From NCBI GenBank assembly GCA_013115135.1, contig JABANP010000017.1:1-64000 (forward strand): DNA of 64,000 bases. The letters are read 5' to 3'. Both the position numbers and the translations under genes were made by a program. Positions 1 through 12,449 of this stretch are shown here, in pieces (the first letter of the stretch is position 1; every line of letters begins with the position of its first letter). Below the pieces are notes generated by a model. The model had not been told where the DNA came from, did no database searches, and saw nothing but the letters and a program-made list of their open reading frames with translations. This DNA is from Perkinsus olseni (taxonomy: Eukaryota > Perkinsozoa > Perkinsida > Perkinsidae).

Positions 1-729
1 TGTAGAGGCAGTCTCTGCTCACTCGACCCGGACCGGGTATGGAGTCGGTCGGATCTCTTGTGTTCTTCTGAGGAGCGGTGGCTACCAACTGTGTTTGGCA
101 GCAAGCACAGGCCACCGCGTAGTTGCTGGCTCTGAAACGAGCTGAAGCAGCTCAGAGCCTAGCCACGCAATTCATTAGTGCGAAATTGTGAATTTGACGC
201 TCCCAAACTCTGCAGTACGAGAGTTTTTCGAAATGCGGAAAATGGCCTCTATCCCTAGTCATTCACCGGGTCACCCAAAGACTGTGTGACACAGTCTGCG
301 TCAAGAGACCTGACTTCGAACTCGACAATTCAAAAGTGAAAAACTTCTTGACAGAACCATTAACCGGACATCCACAACGAGGCGCTGACTAGTCGACAGG
401 GATGGGCCCCATCTTCTGCGCCTCATAAATCCTCGAGTTCATAGCGTCGACCTCGGTCCATGCATTGCCTGTTGAGGCATCCGCTAAGGGTTTGGTAAGG
501 TCCGAGTCGGGCCCAGTGACCAGTCGTTTATACTCGATCAACGAGAACATCACCTGAGAAAAGAAGAAGAACTCTTCCTCTCTGTAACTTCCAGAAATGA
601 AAGCATTCTATTTCTTCTCACGAGGTAGGTCGCGGGTTCGAATCCCAGGGAGTGCTTTTCGCGATTCACGCTTTCATCGTGATTCATAATATCGTTCAGC
701 TACTAGATAATATTCAACACACGATGGCG
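1..729. other. Left flank, no gene recognised
   Basis: No reading frame here resembles a known family and no splice chain could be built. It lies downstream of the MFS transporter stop, so part may be its 3' UTR. The one structured element is a 55-base stretch at 602-656 with a B-box-like T-arm (GGTTCGAATCC at 635-645) and 7-base ends that pair with each other. It lacks a D-arm and is too short for a normal tRNA. Confidence 0.5.
602..656 (+). repeat. tRNA-like T-arm element, 55 bases
   Basis: The ends AGCATTC (602-608) and GAGTGCT (650-656) can pair with one G-U, and the interior holds a T-arm-like stretch with the B-box core GGTTCGAATCC. There is no A-box or D-arm. An element of the same length and plan lies on the minus strand at 27167-27221 inside a prolidase intron, and similar T-arms occur in other introns of this window. 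It could be a truncated tRNA-derived short element. Confidence 0.35.
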
Positions 730-3700
730 CTAGCCACATGTGGGAGCCACTATGACCAGATACGAAACGACACGGTTTCTTACCACAGCCACAAGAAAGG
801 ACACTGAAGATACTATCCCAGCGGCCAAGAAGGTGATACCGCCATGTCCACGCAAACTTGTATAAGCGAAAAGGGAGCCGATGACGACCGGACCGATACA
901 ACCGCAGAGGGAAGTGAAGGACTGTAGGACGCCCAGGGCATGGCCAATCTTATCCGAACCAAAGTACCTGCCAAGCGCGATTAATACGGCCACGAAAGGC
1001 TGGGAGGCCCGAGACTGATTTGGCGAGTGACCGAAGCTAATCTTTTGCCATGCGAAGCGACGCGCTGTTAACTTTCCCTAGGGTCCCTATTTCTTGATTG
1101 AACCCTCATGAGACTTACCTCGAGAGAATGGCACTAAGGCCAGCTGGGAACCAAGAGCACGGTACGGCCTGCAGTGGTAATAGGCAGAATGCCATCACTT
1201 TGCTGTTCGTGAAGGCCATGCCAATTTGAAATACCACCAGGCCCAGTAAACCAGAGTATCTGAGGGCTTCAACCATCACACCTTTCTCCGAGAGGTGAAT
1301 TTTCCCCGATGCCTTTAGGTAGTCAGTCATCCCATTCGAGAGGCTGATTTGCCAAGTGAATACGTTCCTGCTCATCATTGCGACCGTCAGCGAGTCACTC
1401 GCTCACGAGCGGCATGCCTGTGATTTCGCCCATGAGGACCTCGCTCGTTATTTAAATACAAGGCATTATAGGAGTCCTTTTGATGTGACTGTGGTACACC
1501 CTTTACTCTGTAAAGGAAGAATACAACATGCAATGCTGAGCCCACCACTAAGCCACATGCAATGCTGAGGCCACTATGAGGCCACATGCAATGCTGAGCC
1601 CACCACGATGATGCCACATGCAATGCTGAGGCCACCACTATGCCACATGCAGAAAATGAGGCAAGTATTCCACGTGGCACGAGAACAGCGATCGATATAC
1701 GGGAACTATGGTGCTATATTCTTAGTTGGGCTGTCGAAACTGAAGTCGTTCACACAGCGCTACTACAAGATTGATTGATATTATGAAGTGTACTTACATC
1801 ATCCTCTCGCCGTTCATCCATCCCCTCTTGATCGCCCTCGGCAGCACCAGCAGGTTGACCAGGAAGCCCAGAATGCCCGACATAAACATTGTGAGCGATA
1901 TGTCCTTCGGAGCGAAGTCCACGATCTGCTGCAAGTACAGCAACTCGACCCCGGCCGAGCCGTCCCGCTGGATGTCCGTCAGGCAAACGATGACACAGGC
2001 AGTGACCAGGGTCATCGTCCGCGCAGAGAAGATTCTCCCGAACATGTGAATGTACGAATCCTTGCCGACCTCTGATGAATTTCGTGGCGCGCGACTTTCC
2101 CCTTCGTCGTCGTCCTTGTTGGTAGATCCTCCCCGAAGCGCGGAATTGGTCTCGGGTATAACGAAGAAGATGTAGAGAATCTCGATAACTCCAATAGCAG
2201 CACAGAGGAAGGCAAAACCGGCGCGGCCAAATAGCAGGTTAGAAAGACGGCCGACCATCGGCCACAGGGCGATGCCGAGCATGATCAGACCACCGACCAT
2301 AGAGTACCTAAGTCCGGCACAATGAAGTCACTCGATAAGAGGCTGAATCCCATCAAGTGTTGCCAAGAGCCCATACCACATTTTTCGGTGCTTTCTTGCG
2401 ATGATTATCGCTACGACACTTGCAGGGGCAATGATGTAACTATTACGGTATGCAGTCATTCGACAAGAAATTGGCAGGCGGGAGACTGAATACCATCGAG
2501 TATTGCAAAAAGCTCATACCAAATTTTTCGATACTTAACGTGAACTGAAGGTCCCTTTGACGGTCATCTTTACGACACGCGGCAAAGATTTGATAACCAC
2601 GGTATCATATTTTTGTATTCATATCAATACCATAACTTTCCAATATCTATACGCAGGGTGCCGTTGAAAAAACCCATCCCTCTTCAAGTTTTGGTAGCGA
2701 ACGAGTTGAGAGATGTAACGCACACCAACAAGAAAAAAAGGAAAAAATGAAAAAAGGAGAGAAGAAGAGAAAAAGGAAATGGGCGTGCGAGGGGTAAAAT
2801 ACCCACCGGCAGCCGCGGTCCGTGCAGCTACGAGGCCGCGCACCCGAAAGGGTGGCAAAGGCTGCACAACAGCAACCGCACACCAATCGAGAGCTCGCGT
2901 CGAGCTCTCCATAACCGCGTTCACAGCCGCATCTTGTTCGCAAGTTTCACCCTCGAAATATCGTACCGAACGCCGAGAAAATATCGGCACTCTACTAAAG
3001 CGGAAAGAGCACGGCATGTGAACCCGCACTACTACATCCACAACCGGAAGGCGTCGTCGCCAGCAGCAGCATCAGCGAGACAGGCTGTACACAAAGCCAG
3101 CGGGCCCATGGTGGAGTTACCTGACGAAGCAGAGGGAGATCTGTGGATTTGACCCGACCTTTGAGTGGAAACCGGTGATATTCTCGTTACGAGAATCCCA
3201 TGGCAGCAGCATGGCGTGGTAAAAGCGCGGGCTCTGTCGAATCGCTGTCCCTGCCTATCACCTGCAACGGCAGCGAGGAGCATGCCGACATAATAGAGGG
3301 TCAGAGAGATGTGGTTGAGCCCGATTAGGAGACCAACCACTGGTAGAATCTGAAAGGCGACAGCGTAAAATCTAATGAAAAAACCGGAAAATAGCGACTT
3401 ACCAGAGCCGCGTAAGAGAGGAGCAGAAAGGGTTTGCGACCGTGGCGATCAGATGCTCGGCCAATCACGACCACTCCGACCATTGCAGTTGCGGATATTA
3501 CCGCATTAAGGATCGAACCATCTGAAAGATGCGGGAGGTATCTTTAGGTTGAGCTGGCATGATACAGAACAGCTCAGGACGGAGGAACTCACAGAACGAT
3601 GCCGCTGCGGTTGCACAAGAGAAGTCATCCCGTTCACAAAATAGGCCGCCAAAGTAGGCCACTTTTAAGCGTACCTGTGGCCGATCAGTCCGCTAGGTTC

Positions 3701-4317
3701 GAGAGAAACCGCAAAAATGGAGCTCACACGAAACGCGCTGCGGAGGCACAAATTGTGATCGCCGAAATTTGCTCTCCTGAATCGCCACGAGACGCTAAAA
3801 CTCATTAGTAAGCCGTTATGTGATAATTACGGTAGCGCATCTAAACCATTGAGAAGAGCAGTTCGCGGATAAGACCATCTACATGGGGGTCGGGGATTCC
3901 ACATTGGCGAGTTGTTGTTGAGACAGCAGCAAACTGGCGGTAGGGTCGAGACGGCGGGATGCAATTGGCGGATAAAGAAGGCATTTCAGCGGCAGGCCTC
4001 AAATAAGGAATTCAATTTCGCGAAAAAGGCACAGAATTTCATGAGTAAGGAAGTCAATTTCGCCGATAATACCTCTAAGAGGTATCAAAAAAGCTTCCCT
4101 TACCATCGTATATGAATGCAGCATGAATCACCGAAGGCTGCTAGAACCCGCTGTATGAGTAGCTAGAGGTGTCAGAAAGAACCTATTCCCTTATTACCAG
4201 ATAGGGCATGAGCAGGCCGAAGTTGGCTGAGCCAAGGAAACTCAGTGGGAGAATCTTGTATGCTAGCGAGCGATTCGACGATGAGGTTGTTGATGGCGCA
4301 TGAGATGGTGACGACAT
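730..4317 (-). CDS. Major facilitator superfamily transporter, multi-exon
   Basis: A membrane transporter that probably moves a small solute by a proton- or gradient-coupled cycle; the substrate cannot be told. Exons read on the minus strand: 4317-4198, 3674-3593, 3521-3403, 3349-3262, 2307-1798, 1367-1118 and about 1005-730. The first ATG (4317) opens a short Ser/Thr-rich tail followed by TM1. Exon 3 carries the MFS motif A loop GRASDRHGRKPF between TM2 and TM3. The 2307-1798 exon gives TM5-6, with the usual PET after TM6, then a charged cytoplasmic loop and TM7 onward. The last exon gives the terminal helices. Introns are GT-AG. The join between 3262 and 2307 probably misses a short exon (TM4 to TM5), and the 1118/1005 junction is one base out of phase, so the 3' end is uncertain. 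Family call firm, exact ends less so. Confidence 0.75.
1526..1658. repeat. Tandem repeat in MFS intron, unit about 28 bases
   Basis: The core CACATGCAATGCTGAG recurs four times, with CCACCAC-type spacers, inside the roughly 430-base intron between two exons of the MFS transporter. Copies vary in the spacer. A fifth partial copy ends near 1650. This looks like a minisatellite and nothing suggests coding. Confidence 0.8.
2308..3261. other. Long MFS intron or unresolved exon stretch
   Basis: About 950 bases separate two MFS exons, much more than the usual 40-60 base introns here. It contains a purine-rich run near 2730-2780 and open frames with no family resemblance. A short exon encoding the TM4-TM5 loop probably hides here. 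A 20-base candidate flanked by AG and GTAAC sits near 3120-3140, but I cannot confirm it. Confidence 0.4.
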
Positions 4318-4903
4318 TCGAAACAAAACTGACGAAGCAGCGCTGATCACCACCACCAGAAGAAACGGCGAGGCTCAGTTCAGTGTGAACCTAACGATTG
4401 TTAGTTTTCTGGTATGAAATACCGAAGAAGACTTTTTTTTGACCTCCGACCGAGCCCGTCCTGTTGGTCGGATGAAAAAGGCCGATTTGTGGGTGAAGGC
4501 GGGAACGGGAAACCAGAAACCCCTCCCGAAACCCGACAGGGCAACCCGATCCCGAAACTGTTACCTAGGGCAACCAGAAACCCCTCCCGAAACCCGACAG
4601 GGCAACCAGAAACCCGAACTGTTGCTCAGGTAAACCAGATCCTCGAAAACGCTTCCTTGGATTTTTGTACCTCTCCCTTGGATTTTGAGAATTACCCGTG
4701 TCTCTTCTGGTGAGCGACTTGCGCACTCGGCAAATCTTGTTACTTCCTCAACGGAAAAGCGCAATTTCCAACGGACTTTGCCAGTTCGTGTGCTCTTGAA
4801 AATATTCCCATCTTCGCAGGGGTGTCCCTCTTATTCACTTTCTGTGGCTTTGGCCGATCCGAGTCCTCGAGAAGATCCTTCCTCATTCTGACACCTCTAG
4901 CGG
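4318..4903. other. Divergent intergenic region with duplicated segment
   Basis: The region lies between the minus-strand MFS start and the plus-strand channel gene, so it should hold both promoters; no recognisable core promoter element was seen. A segment of about 58 bases starting GAAACCCCTCCCGAAACCC is present twice, near 4509-4566 and 4571-4628, as a direct tandem duplication with small differences. Confidence 0.5.
4509..4628. repeat. Tandem duplication, about 60-base unit
   Basis: Two adjacent copies share the core ACCAGAAACCCCTCCCGAAA followed by CCCGACAGGGCAACC. Each copy also has internal CAGAAACCC and CGAAACCCG words. It lies upstream of the channel gene. Confidence 0.75.
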
Positions 4904-7900
4904 ATGGTCCTAGGAACGCGTACCAGTGGTATGCAAGGCTCCCTCGGGGGCATCCTAGCCCTAGGCCCGGACTCAAACCAGGGACAGCTCCTGATGGCCC
5001 TCATAGAACGGGTCGTATCAAAAACGATCAGAGAGGTAAGTGACGGGTGAATCAGCAGCTTAAAAACGATCTTCTCATCGCTCAGGTGAACGCCGACGTC
5101 CTGGAGGCCATCGCTGCGGACACCTCGGACCTTGTTGAGACAAAAATCGCCAAAATGCTGGATTCGAGATTATCGCCAATTTCACAGCAGTTGACGGAGA
5201 TACACTCTCATCTTGGTATCAAGCCCTCTGCGAGTCCCGAGGTGCCTGCCATGGTCGGCCAGCCGTCCTCAAGACGCGCTCAAGCGAAGGATACAATTGC
5301 TCCGGTTATTACTGGCGTATCAAATGAACGTGAATCCGCCACACTTCGACCCTCAGCGGCGAAGAGTCGCGCTGAGGCGTCGAGACAGAAACGTGGAAGT
5401 CACGTTCCGAGCAGCCATGATGCACTGCCTCCTGTTAAAAATGAGAAGAAATTTACCTCTCATCCGGCACCGTCGAAAAGGGCCCCTCCTGCGGTTGCTG
5501 AGATAGAGCGCAGCTTGACGCTCAAGACAGATCCTATTGTTGATGTTGCTGCTGATGATGAGAAGGCGAAGGATGGGCGAACGGCAGCTCCGAAGGAAGA
5601 GAAAAATCTCGAGGGTTCAACTCCATCTAAATGGAAAGCTCTGCGCGAAATTATCTTCAAAAGTGGGGCGCCTAGGGTAGCTCCGTTGAAGGCAGTTCTT
5701 CCGGAGTCATCCGATGTTGCTCGAGACCAATCGGGAGGAGGTGATCCGAAACCGTCGGCAGAAACACCGGTGAGACTTCTGCCGGGAACGGTGCCAGAAG
5801 AGCAACCCACGACGTTCAGACCAGGAAGGGTGGCGAGGCCTGCGAAGGTCGAAAGAACCATAGACGATGAGCTTCCTGAGGGTGCTGGTGATAGGGGACG
5901 CTTGGTCGGAGATGGGGTCGCCAAACCGGATGGAACGAAGAGAGTAGAGTTAAAGACTGATACTGTTACACAGGGCTCTCAGGGATTGGAGCGATCTGTG
6001 AGTAGTAGTCAGAGAAGTTCGATCGGTGGAGGGACGCCTAGGGCGATGGGCATCAGCGTGAGGTTGGCGGAGGAAAGCCATGACGAGGGAAATAGCAGCA
6101 GCATGCCGGTTATGAGTCCTAGGCGGCTGGGGAGCAACAAGAGAAATGGGAAGAACTTGTTGGGGAGCGGCGGGCCTCGGAAGGCATCATTGCAACCTCC
6201 ACCACCTGCAGGGGAAGCTGAGGTGAGTTAAGGAGCCCACTTATGCAAGTTTCTGACCCATTTTGTATCTTGCACGATCGACCCTGAGATACCCTCTGCT
6301 TTCAGCCAACTGTCAGTTAGTTGGATCTCTTTCAGAGTCCTGGGCGAAGGAGCTTCCGGCAAGGCAGTACGGGAACCGCTGCGCTTTCATCAACTGGTGA
6401 GAATGCGCAGGCTCGCCTGAGACCAAAATATTAAGCGCCTTGAGGTCTTCGACACCCTGGCTTCAACATAGCGTCTTAGCTAGACTGGCTCGGATAGTGG
6501 GATGGCTACTTCGTACGGATGGCCACATCAGTTTCCGGGGCAGCGGACCAAAGATGCTGCAAGCTCATTGCTCTCTAGGTACCCCACAGGCAGAGAATGA
6601 CGGTGAGAAGGAGGTAGAGGTGGAAGAGCTGATGCATGTGCAGTCGCTGGCCTTGAGGTATAGGGAGGAATTGGTAAATGAGGAAATGGAAGTTGCAACG
6701 CAATGTGAGTATCCTGCGCACAGCGAAGGATACGCCGGCTTGTGCATGCGTGCGGTATCTTGCACCCATCTTCCAGATGCTGTTGGACCCAAGCGAAGCT
6801 CTCGAGCGGCAGAAGAGGGACATAGAGGAAGTGGTATCGCTCATCATCGTTCGAAGCGACTGAAGCAAGATGAGGTGAGAAATGGTCGGCCGGATGATAC
6901 CAGTCATTGACGGGCTCTCAACCACCGCTTGGACTCCCTCGGTCGATCGTCATTTGTGCGCTCTTTCTCAGTTGGAGAAGATGATGTCTTTGTTACCTGA
7001 TGAGGCGAAGGACCGTGGCAAGATGTTCGGTCGGCGAGGGAGCCTAGCCGGTATCATGGCTGATCCGTTGGCTGCTATGACGGAATGCTCTCGAGCACTC
7101 GTTGCCGACCCTCATTCCCAAACAAGGTGAGTTCTACTCTCTACCAGAAGGACCACCACGGTACCTGCGTGTCCCTTCGTTTTCGTCTCGGAGTACTCAA
7201 CTTCTATTGATCGTCACAACCGTATGAATTCAATGTGTCAAAGAGCGCATGATCGGCATTTTCGTCGTTCGCGTATCTTCAGGTTGATATGGGACCTCAT
7301 CATCTCTACCCTACACATGTACCAGGCCACGACCATCCCCTTCGCCTTGGCCTTCTACCTGTCCGACAAGGAGCGTGCCGACTCGCCCCTCATGAACATT
7401 CTCCCAGTCTCTGATGTTGTCTTCGGCATCAACATCCTAGTCACGTGCTTCACTGGCTTCTACATGGACGGGGCTCTCGTTCGCGAGCCGAAGATTCTCG
7501 CCCTGCGGTATCTGAAAACTTGGTTCCTCATCGACCTCGTTGGCGCCTTCCCATACGTCGCCTTCCCCAGCGAGTCAGCTGTGTGTCAGTGGCTCAGGTT
7601 ACTGAGGCTTCTCATTATCGGTCGGACTGGCTATTTACGGCACCAGATCATGAGCCGTATCGAGCATCGCGTACAAAGCGAGCTCCTGTTCATTCTCCTG
7701 GGCATTGTGAAACTGGTCATGCTCCTCATTTTGGTGGCTCACTGGGGGGCATGCATATGGTGGGCGGTTGGTGCATCCGGGTACTTAGCGGACAGCGGTC
7801 CTGAGGGGTGGATAACGGTAGGTCCTGCGCGGGTTCGAATCTCCGGGAGGGCATTTAATCCTCTCAGGAATTCGGCCTCCCTACTGACGACTTATGGCAA

Positions 7901-10900
7901 ATGAGCCGCATACGTCAATACACCGCTTGCCTGTACTTTATGACATCGACTATCACAACGGTCGGATACGGAGACATTCACGCTGTCACTCATTCAGAGC
8001 GAGTGTAAGGTCGATCGTCCCGCCTGCCCGTGACTTTATCTTGTTTCAGGTTTTGTGTCATTTGCGAGATTTTAGCGGGCAATCTGTTTGCCCTATTTTC
8101 TGGTTTGCTTTGCTCATTGATTTTGACGTATGATGAGGTCGGGGCTCAATTCAGAGCGCGACTGAAGACGGCTATGAGGTGGGATGAACTTGGCACGATT
8201 TTATGTCTTGACGAATTAACCAGGTACATGAATCGCCATAACGTAGACCATGGCGTCCAAATTCAAGTGCGACGCTTCCTTGAGAGGCTTTTCCAGAACC
8301 AGGCTAACGAGCAGGCGAAGTCTGATTTGCTCACGTAAGCTGGGGAGCGCCTCGACCGGGCTAGATCTTTCCAGGGAGACTCGGTAGCTCTGAGTGGCTT
8401 CTATTTGATGGTCTGATTATTATACTGAACGTGTAATGTTCTATTCGAGAGCATGCGTTGTGGGTCACTAATCCTCCCATCAATGCATTCTTCGGTGTTT
8501 CTCAGGTTGCTGCGTACATCAGAAGGCCTCCAGAATCGAGTATTGGTCGGAGTCATGGGAAGAATGCTTAAGAACTACAAATGGTTCGATGTCAAAATCA
8601 CGGATGCGCAGCTGGGCCGGGTTGCATCCGTCGTCCTAACGAAGTGAGTATCACTGGTGTGGATCTCAGCGGCTCCGGTATGCGACGAGGGGTGACGACT
8701 CGTCACTGAGCTATAATTTCCCGCTATAGCTGCACGACCGTTTTTTACATTTCCGCGTGCTATGATAGGCCGTAACTGGTCAAGTTTCGGGAATTTGTGA
8801 GGTGGGGCTTTTGTCCTGTCTCATCGCCGTTCTGAGGCTGAGTTTCGTCCGGATCCACTAATTTGTTCATTTGAGTAGCGGTTCAGCAGAGTGTCATGCT
8901 CAGGTACTTCGCTCCGGGGGACCTGGTCTTCTATGCGGGTGACAAAGCTGAGTGTATGATCTTTGTGGTCAGGGGTTTGATCAAGTGCAAACGGGACAAG
9001 AATAGTAGTTCTCCTGGGTTCCTATTCCCTTTTCAACACGATATCTTTCGCAGGTGAAGTCCCAGGCTCAGTATCTAGGCTAAAGCGCTTCGAGGGTTCT
9101 CCCAAACCCATTTCTTCCTACCTGGCGCTCAACGGACCGCGTAGCTCTGGTTCGAGAGACTCTCAGCCGCGCGCTAACTACCGCGCTTCGATATATGGCT
9201 TCAGTACGGCTCTTACCTCGCTTGTGCCTGGCGATTACGTCGGCGAGAAGGCGCTGTTCACGGACGACTTCGAATGGCCTGATATCGCCGTCTGCACTAC
9301 TTTTTGTGAAGTCTACGAGCTTGATCGTCAATCGTTCATCGAAAAGTGCGTCCACGTCCTGCCCGATCTACATGATGTTTACCTGGAGAAGTGCTTGTTC
9401 ATGGCCACGGATAATATAGCCTCTGGAGGCAGTGGGATGACTCTTGAGAAGATCAAGCAAGTCGAGGAGTTACTTGGTAGGGCGTAGCTTGGAATTACCA
9501 CGATTCATTCTGACAGGATTGGACTATCACGTCCATGACATGCGAAATTCGGAAAGCTCATTCTGTTCTTTCCTCAGTCGAGGGTGCCTCGGCAAATTCC
9601 GTCGACGAGAATAATCGTCACATAATATGCGAGCCGGCTTCGCAGGGGCAGGTCGAGATTCTGCTGCTGCTGTTGGGGTTCGGGGCGAATGTAATAATGA
9701 AAGCGTGCCGCTCTTCCCTATGTTGTGGGATTCCGAGATTAAATATGGCGCTTTTGATTCTAGGTGAACTTCTTCCTTAAACCGCGGGGAGATCACACCC
9801 CGGCGAATCTCGGTGGCCAGTCATTGAGTCATCGTCCTCAAAATCTCGACGCGGCTCCCTCGGTCGGACGGCATATTTGGAACAGAGCGGCAATGCGTAC
9901 AGCGGAGGAGCTTCACTCAGGATCGCTTTTGGAAGTTGATCGGGAGGAGTCGGGAATATACGGAAACGTGAGCGGATTTGCTTTTTGAACTCGCTGGCAG
10001 GAGATGTGAATTTGTTGTTAGGGATAGAATAATGGGCTAGTAATAATACTGAAATATGAGATGTAGAATGGAATAGCCCATAGTTTCAATAAAACTCTGA
10101 GCTATTCCCATATGTATGAGAGATTGACATAGAGGTGAAACTGTTTTACCTCTCTGTTAGTCTCCAATATCCATTACAGAAATAATATCAAGCTGGTTAT
10201 GATATACAGTATATCGGCATAGTGAGCGCCAGCTGGCAATAATAAACTAGTGGATTGCACTGAGACATCATCGTGATGGGTGCCACCCCAGCTCGCTGTG
10301 GATACTTGTAGCAATATCTTTGAGAGGCGCTCTCACAATTTCGATAGATGCCGAATGATCATAAATAGAGTGGCTGGAGTTGACGGCAATTTAGTTGTGG
10401 AATCCGAGTAGGCGACTTGGCCCGCGTCTTAATACTGCGCACATTATGATCGAAGCGGATTGGCGAAAAAAGTTCATTTCAGCGCATGACACCTGATCGC
10501 CTGGCGCCGCTCCAAATGGCTATCCAGTCTGGCAGCATAGCGGCAGTGGCCACCCTGGCTCGTCATACGAGTCTGCTTATCCTGCAGCAGAGAGAGGATG
10601 ACCATCCATTGGCGGCAATGCAATTGCACAAGAAGGGCCCCTCTCTGGACCCAATGGCCCCCATCTTGAAGGCACCATTGATTATGCGATACGAGGTAGT
10701 TTGAAGTCGCTCGCAGTCTCGATTTTCCCTCGTGTCTATTCGGATATATTTTGTTGTTTTCTAGCGTGTTTCGGTGTTCAAAAAGTGGCCAGCTTCGAAA
10801 TTTGGGCGACATCTCCCTGTTCGTCTATGAGCCCTGCAATATTTCGTATCGGAGTCAGTTCCTCGTGAACCTAGTATCTCTTTGAAGCGCATAGAGCATG

Positions 10901-12272
10901 GGGACCGCGTTTACTTCGTAAGGCTATCCGACTTTCTCCTTTTGACAGGTCTTGGCAGCCGCAGTGATGCAAGGATGCCAATCGATCGCTATGAAGATAA
11001 TCACGGATGGGAAAAGGAGAGAGGAGTCTACGGGGGTTCCGTTTGATGTTATGCGGGTGGGTTTTTCTACGAGAAAGTTGTCGCGAAGTGTTCCTGTTGT
11101 AGCTTTTCTATGGTTATGAGGCTGGCGCGATGCCCATCTTACCAGCGTTCCGGGTTGCCTTGCCGGCGGCTGAGCTAGCCGAGAGATACGGTCATGATAC
11201 CGAAGGGAGAAACCTTATTCACTTGGCAGCTGAAAGCGGTCAGGTTGAGGTGAGCATATGCGTGAACAGCAAATCGAGAATGGGACATAACTCGTCAGAT
11301 GCTTGAGTTCCTCATTAACACGAAACTGTTTCCAATGCCGAGGGCATTAGAAGAATTCACCGAGCCGAATCCAGAGCCTCAAGTTGAGATGCCGATGCTG
11401 GCGGCTGGCGCCGGCCATACTCCGCTCCATCTCGCTGCTATAAGAGGGAACATCGATATCGTCACCAGCCTGGTGGACGCGGGAGTTAGTATCAACATCA
11501 CCAATCGCCTGGGGCAAACGGTAGGGTGGAGGGAAGCTGCTACTAGTTATGCGAATTTCCTGTGTGTGTGAGTTAAAAGGCCGACGCCGATGATACGGCT
11601 TATTTAGACTAGCACCGATGTATATTTCTGTGGGGAATCAGTTTAGTCTGCTGAATAGGTCCAGCTAATCAAGTCAAGGATTTTTGCTCTCAGAGCCGGG
11701 CCATCGCCGGCTGGGGCGCATTTCGTGGTTACCTGTTGCAGATTCTCGATGTGGCGCTGAAGTATGAGCAAGAAGAAGTTATCAACTTTATCAGAGCGTT
11801 CGATCTTTATGATGCAGCGAAGCAAGGGGATATGGGTATCTTCGAGAATCTCGACCCGAACATGAGCGAGCACGTGGTGAGTCACTGAGGTTCAATCGTG
11901 CCGAGACCAAGAGGCGTGAATAGTCTTCACGGCTGGACTTGTATTTTACTGCCTCTCGCACATAGCACATAGCGTGATCGGCCCCGTCCCCGCAAGCCTA
12001 TGGATAGAGCCCCAGCTTCATCAGGGCTCGAAGACTCCAGGAGGAACGACCTAGAGGCCGCTGATGAGAGAGATCCTGGCGGGAGAAAGGACATCTTCAA
12101 AAGTCGACACTCTGAAAGAAGAAGTGTCCCGACCTCTCGAAACACGATAATCGTCGGGAGAGTCTCCCCGGGACACCCCGACAAGACTACACTGCTGCTG
12201 TTCTCGCCGAATCTGCTGTTCCCTTCGAGAAAGACGGTCTGCGAGTTCCAACTCGTAGAAAAAAATTATTAA
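4904..12272 (+). CDS. Voltage-gated K+ channel with C-linker, cNMP-binding-like and ankyrin domains
   Basis: Predicted membrane K+ channel of the plant AKT/KAT-like or EAG/CNG superfamily. The large exon 5056-6224 encodes a long, polar, probably disordered N-terminal part with a coiled-coil-like start. Exons near 6320-7125 add further low-complexity sequence. The exon from about 7284 encodes S1-S5. After the intron 7818-7867 comes the pore helix and K+ selectivity filter TTVGYGD, then S6 and the C-linker (to about 8337). Exons to about 9490 form a beta-roll cNMP-binding-like domain with VPGDYVGEKALF, but it lacks the Arg that normally contacts the cyclic nucleotide phosphate, so ligand binding is doubtful. 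Exons 9530-11880 contain ankyrin-like repeats, clearest in NLIHLAAESGQVE and GHTPLHLAAIRGNIDIV. Exon phases agree across most junctions, supporting one gene. The start at 4904 depends on a 20-base intron (5036-5055); the N-terminal region could be a separate gene. One ankyrin junction (9485-9600) is unresolved. Confidence 0.8.
7818..7867 (+). other. 50-base channel intron carrying a tRNA T-arm-like motif
   Basis: This GT-AG intron splits the channel between the S5-proximal segment and the pore exon. Removing it joins GWIT to EFGLPTDDLWQMS in phase 0, giving the expected pre-pore segment. Its middle holds GCGGGTTCGAATCTCCG (7829-7845), which matches a tRNA B-box and T-stem. No other tRNA arm is present. 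Confidence 0.7.
9985..10470. other. Long intron or gap inside the ankyrin part of the channel gene
   Basis: No exon with ankyrin character was found between about 9780 and 10480. The sequence is A/T-richer than its flanks and contains no obvious repeat. The next recognisable exon begins after CAG near 10482 and reads an ankyrin-like helix pair, APLQMAIQSGSIAAVATLA. Confidence 0.4.
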
Positions 12273-12449
12273 AAAAAGAAATTGCCATCTCGTTCACGAC
12301 TTGTTGCAAGGTTAAATTCATCATGGTAACTCAGAAGCGAGCCACCGCGAAGCGAATTTCATCCCGATGCAACGAGTCCACGTCGAGAGCCCTTCTTCAC
12401 GAAACGCAATGTCCCGAGTGCATCGAAACTATTGGTATAGTGGATAAAT

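Noticed and set aside
2619..3041. 140-codon minus-strand frame inside the MFS gene
   Set aside because: Basic, low-complexity protein without any helix pattern of a transporter; it lies in a purine/pyrimidine-rich intron stretch.
5460..5924. 154-codon minus-strand frame opposite the channel N-terminal exon
   Set aside because: A shadow of the Ser/Pro/Lys-rich plus-strand frame, with no independent signal, start context or splice sites.
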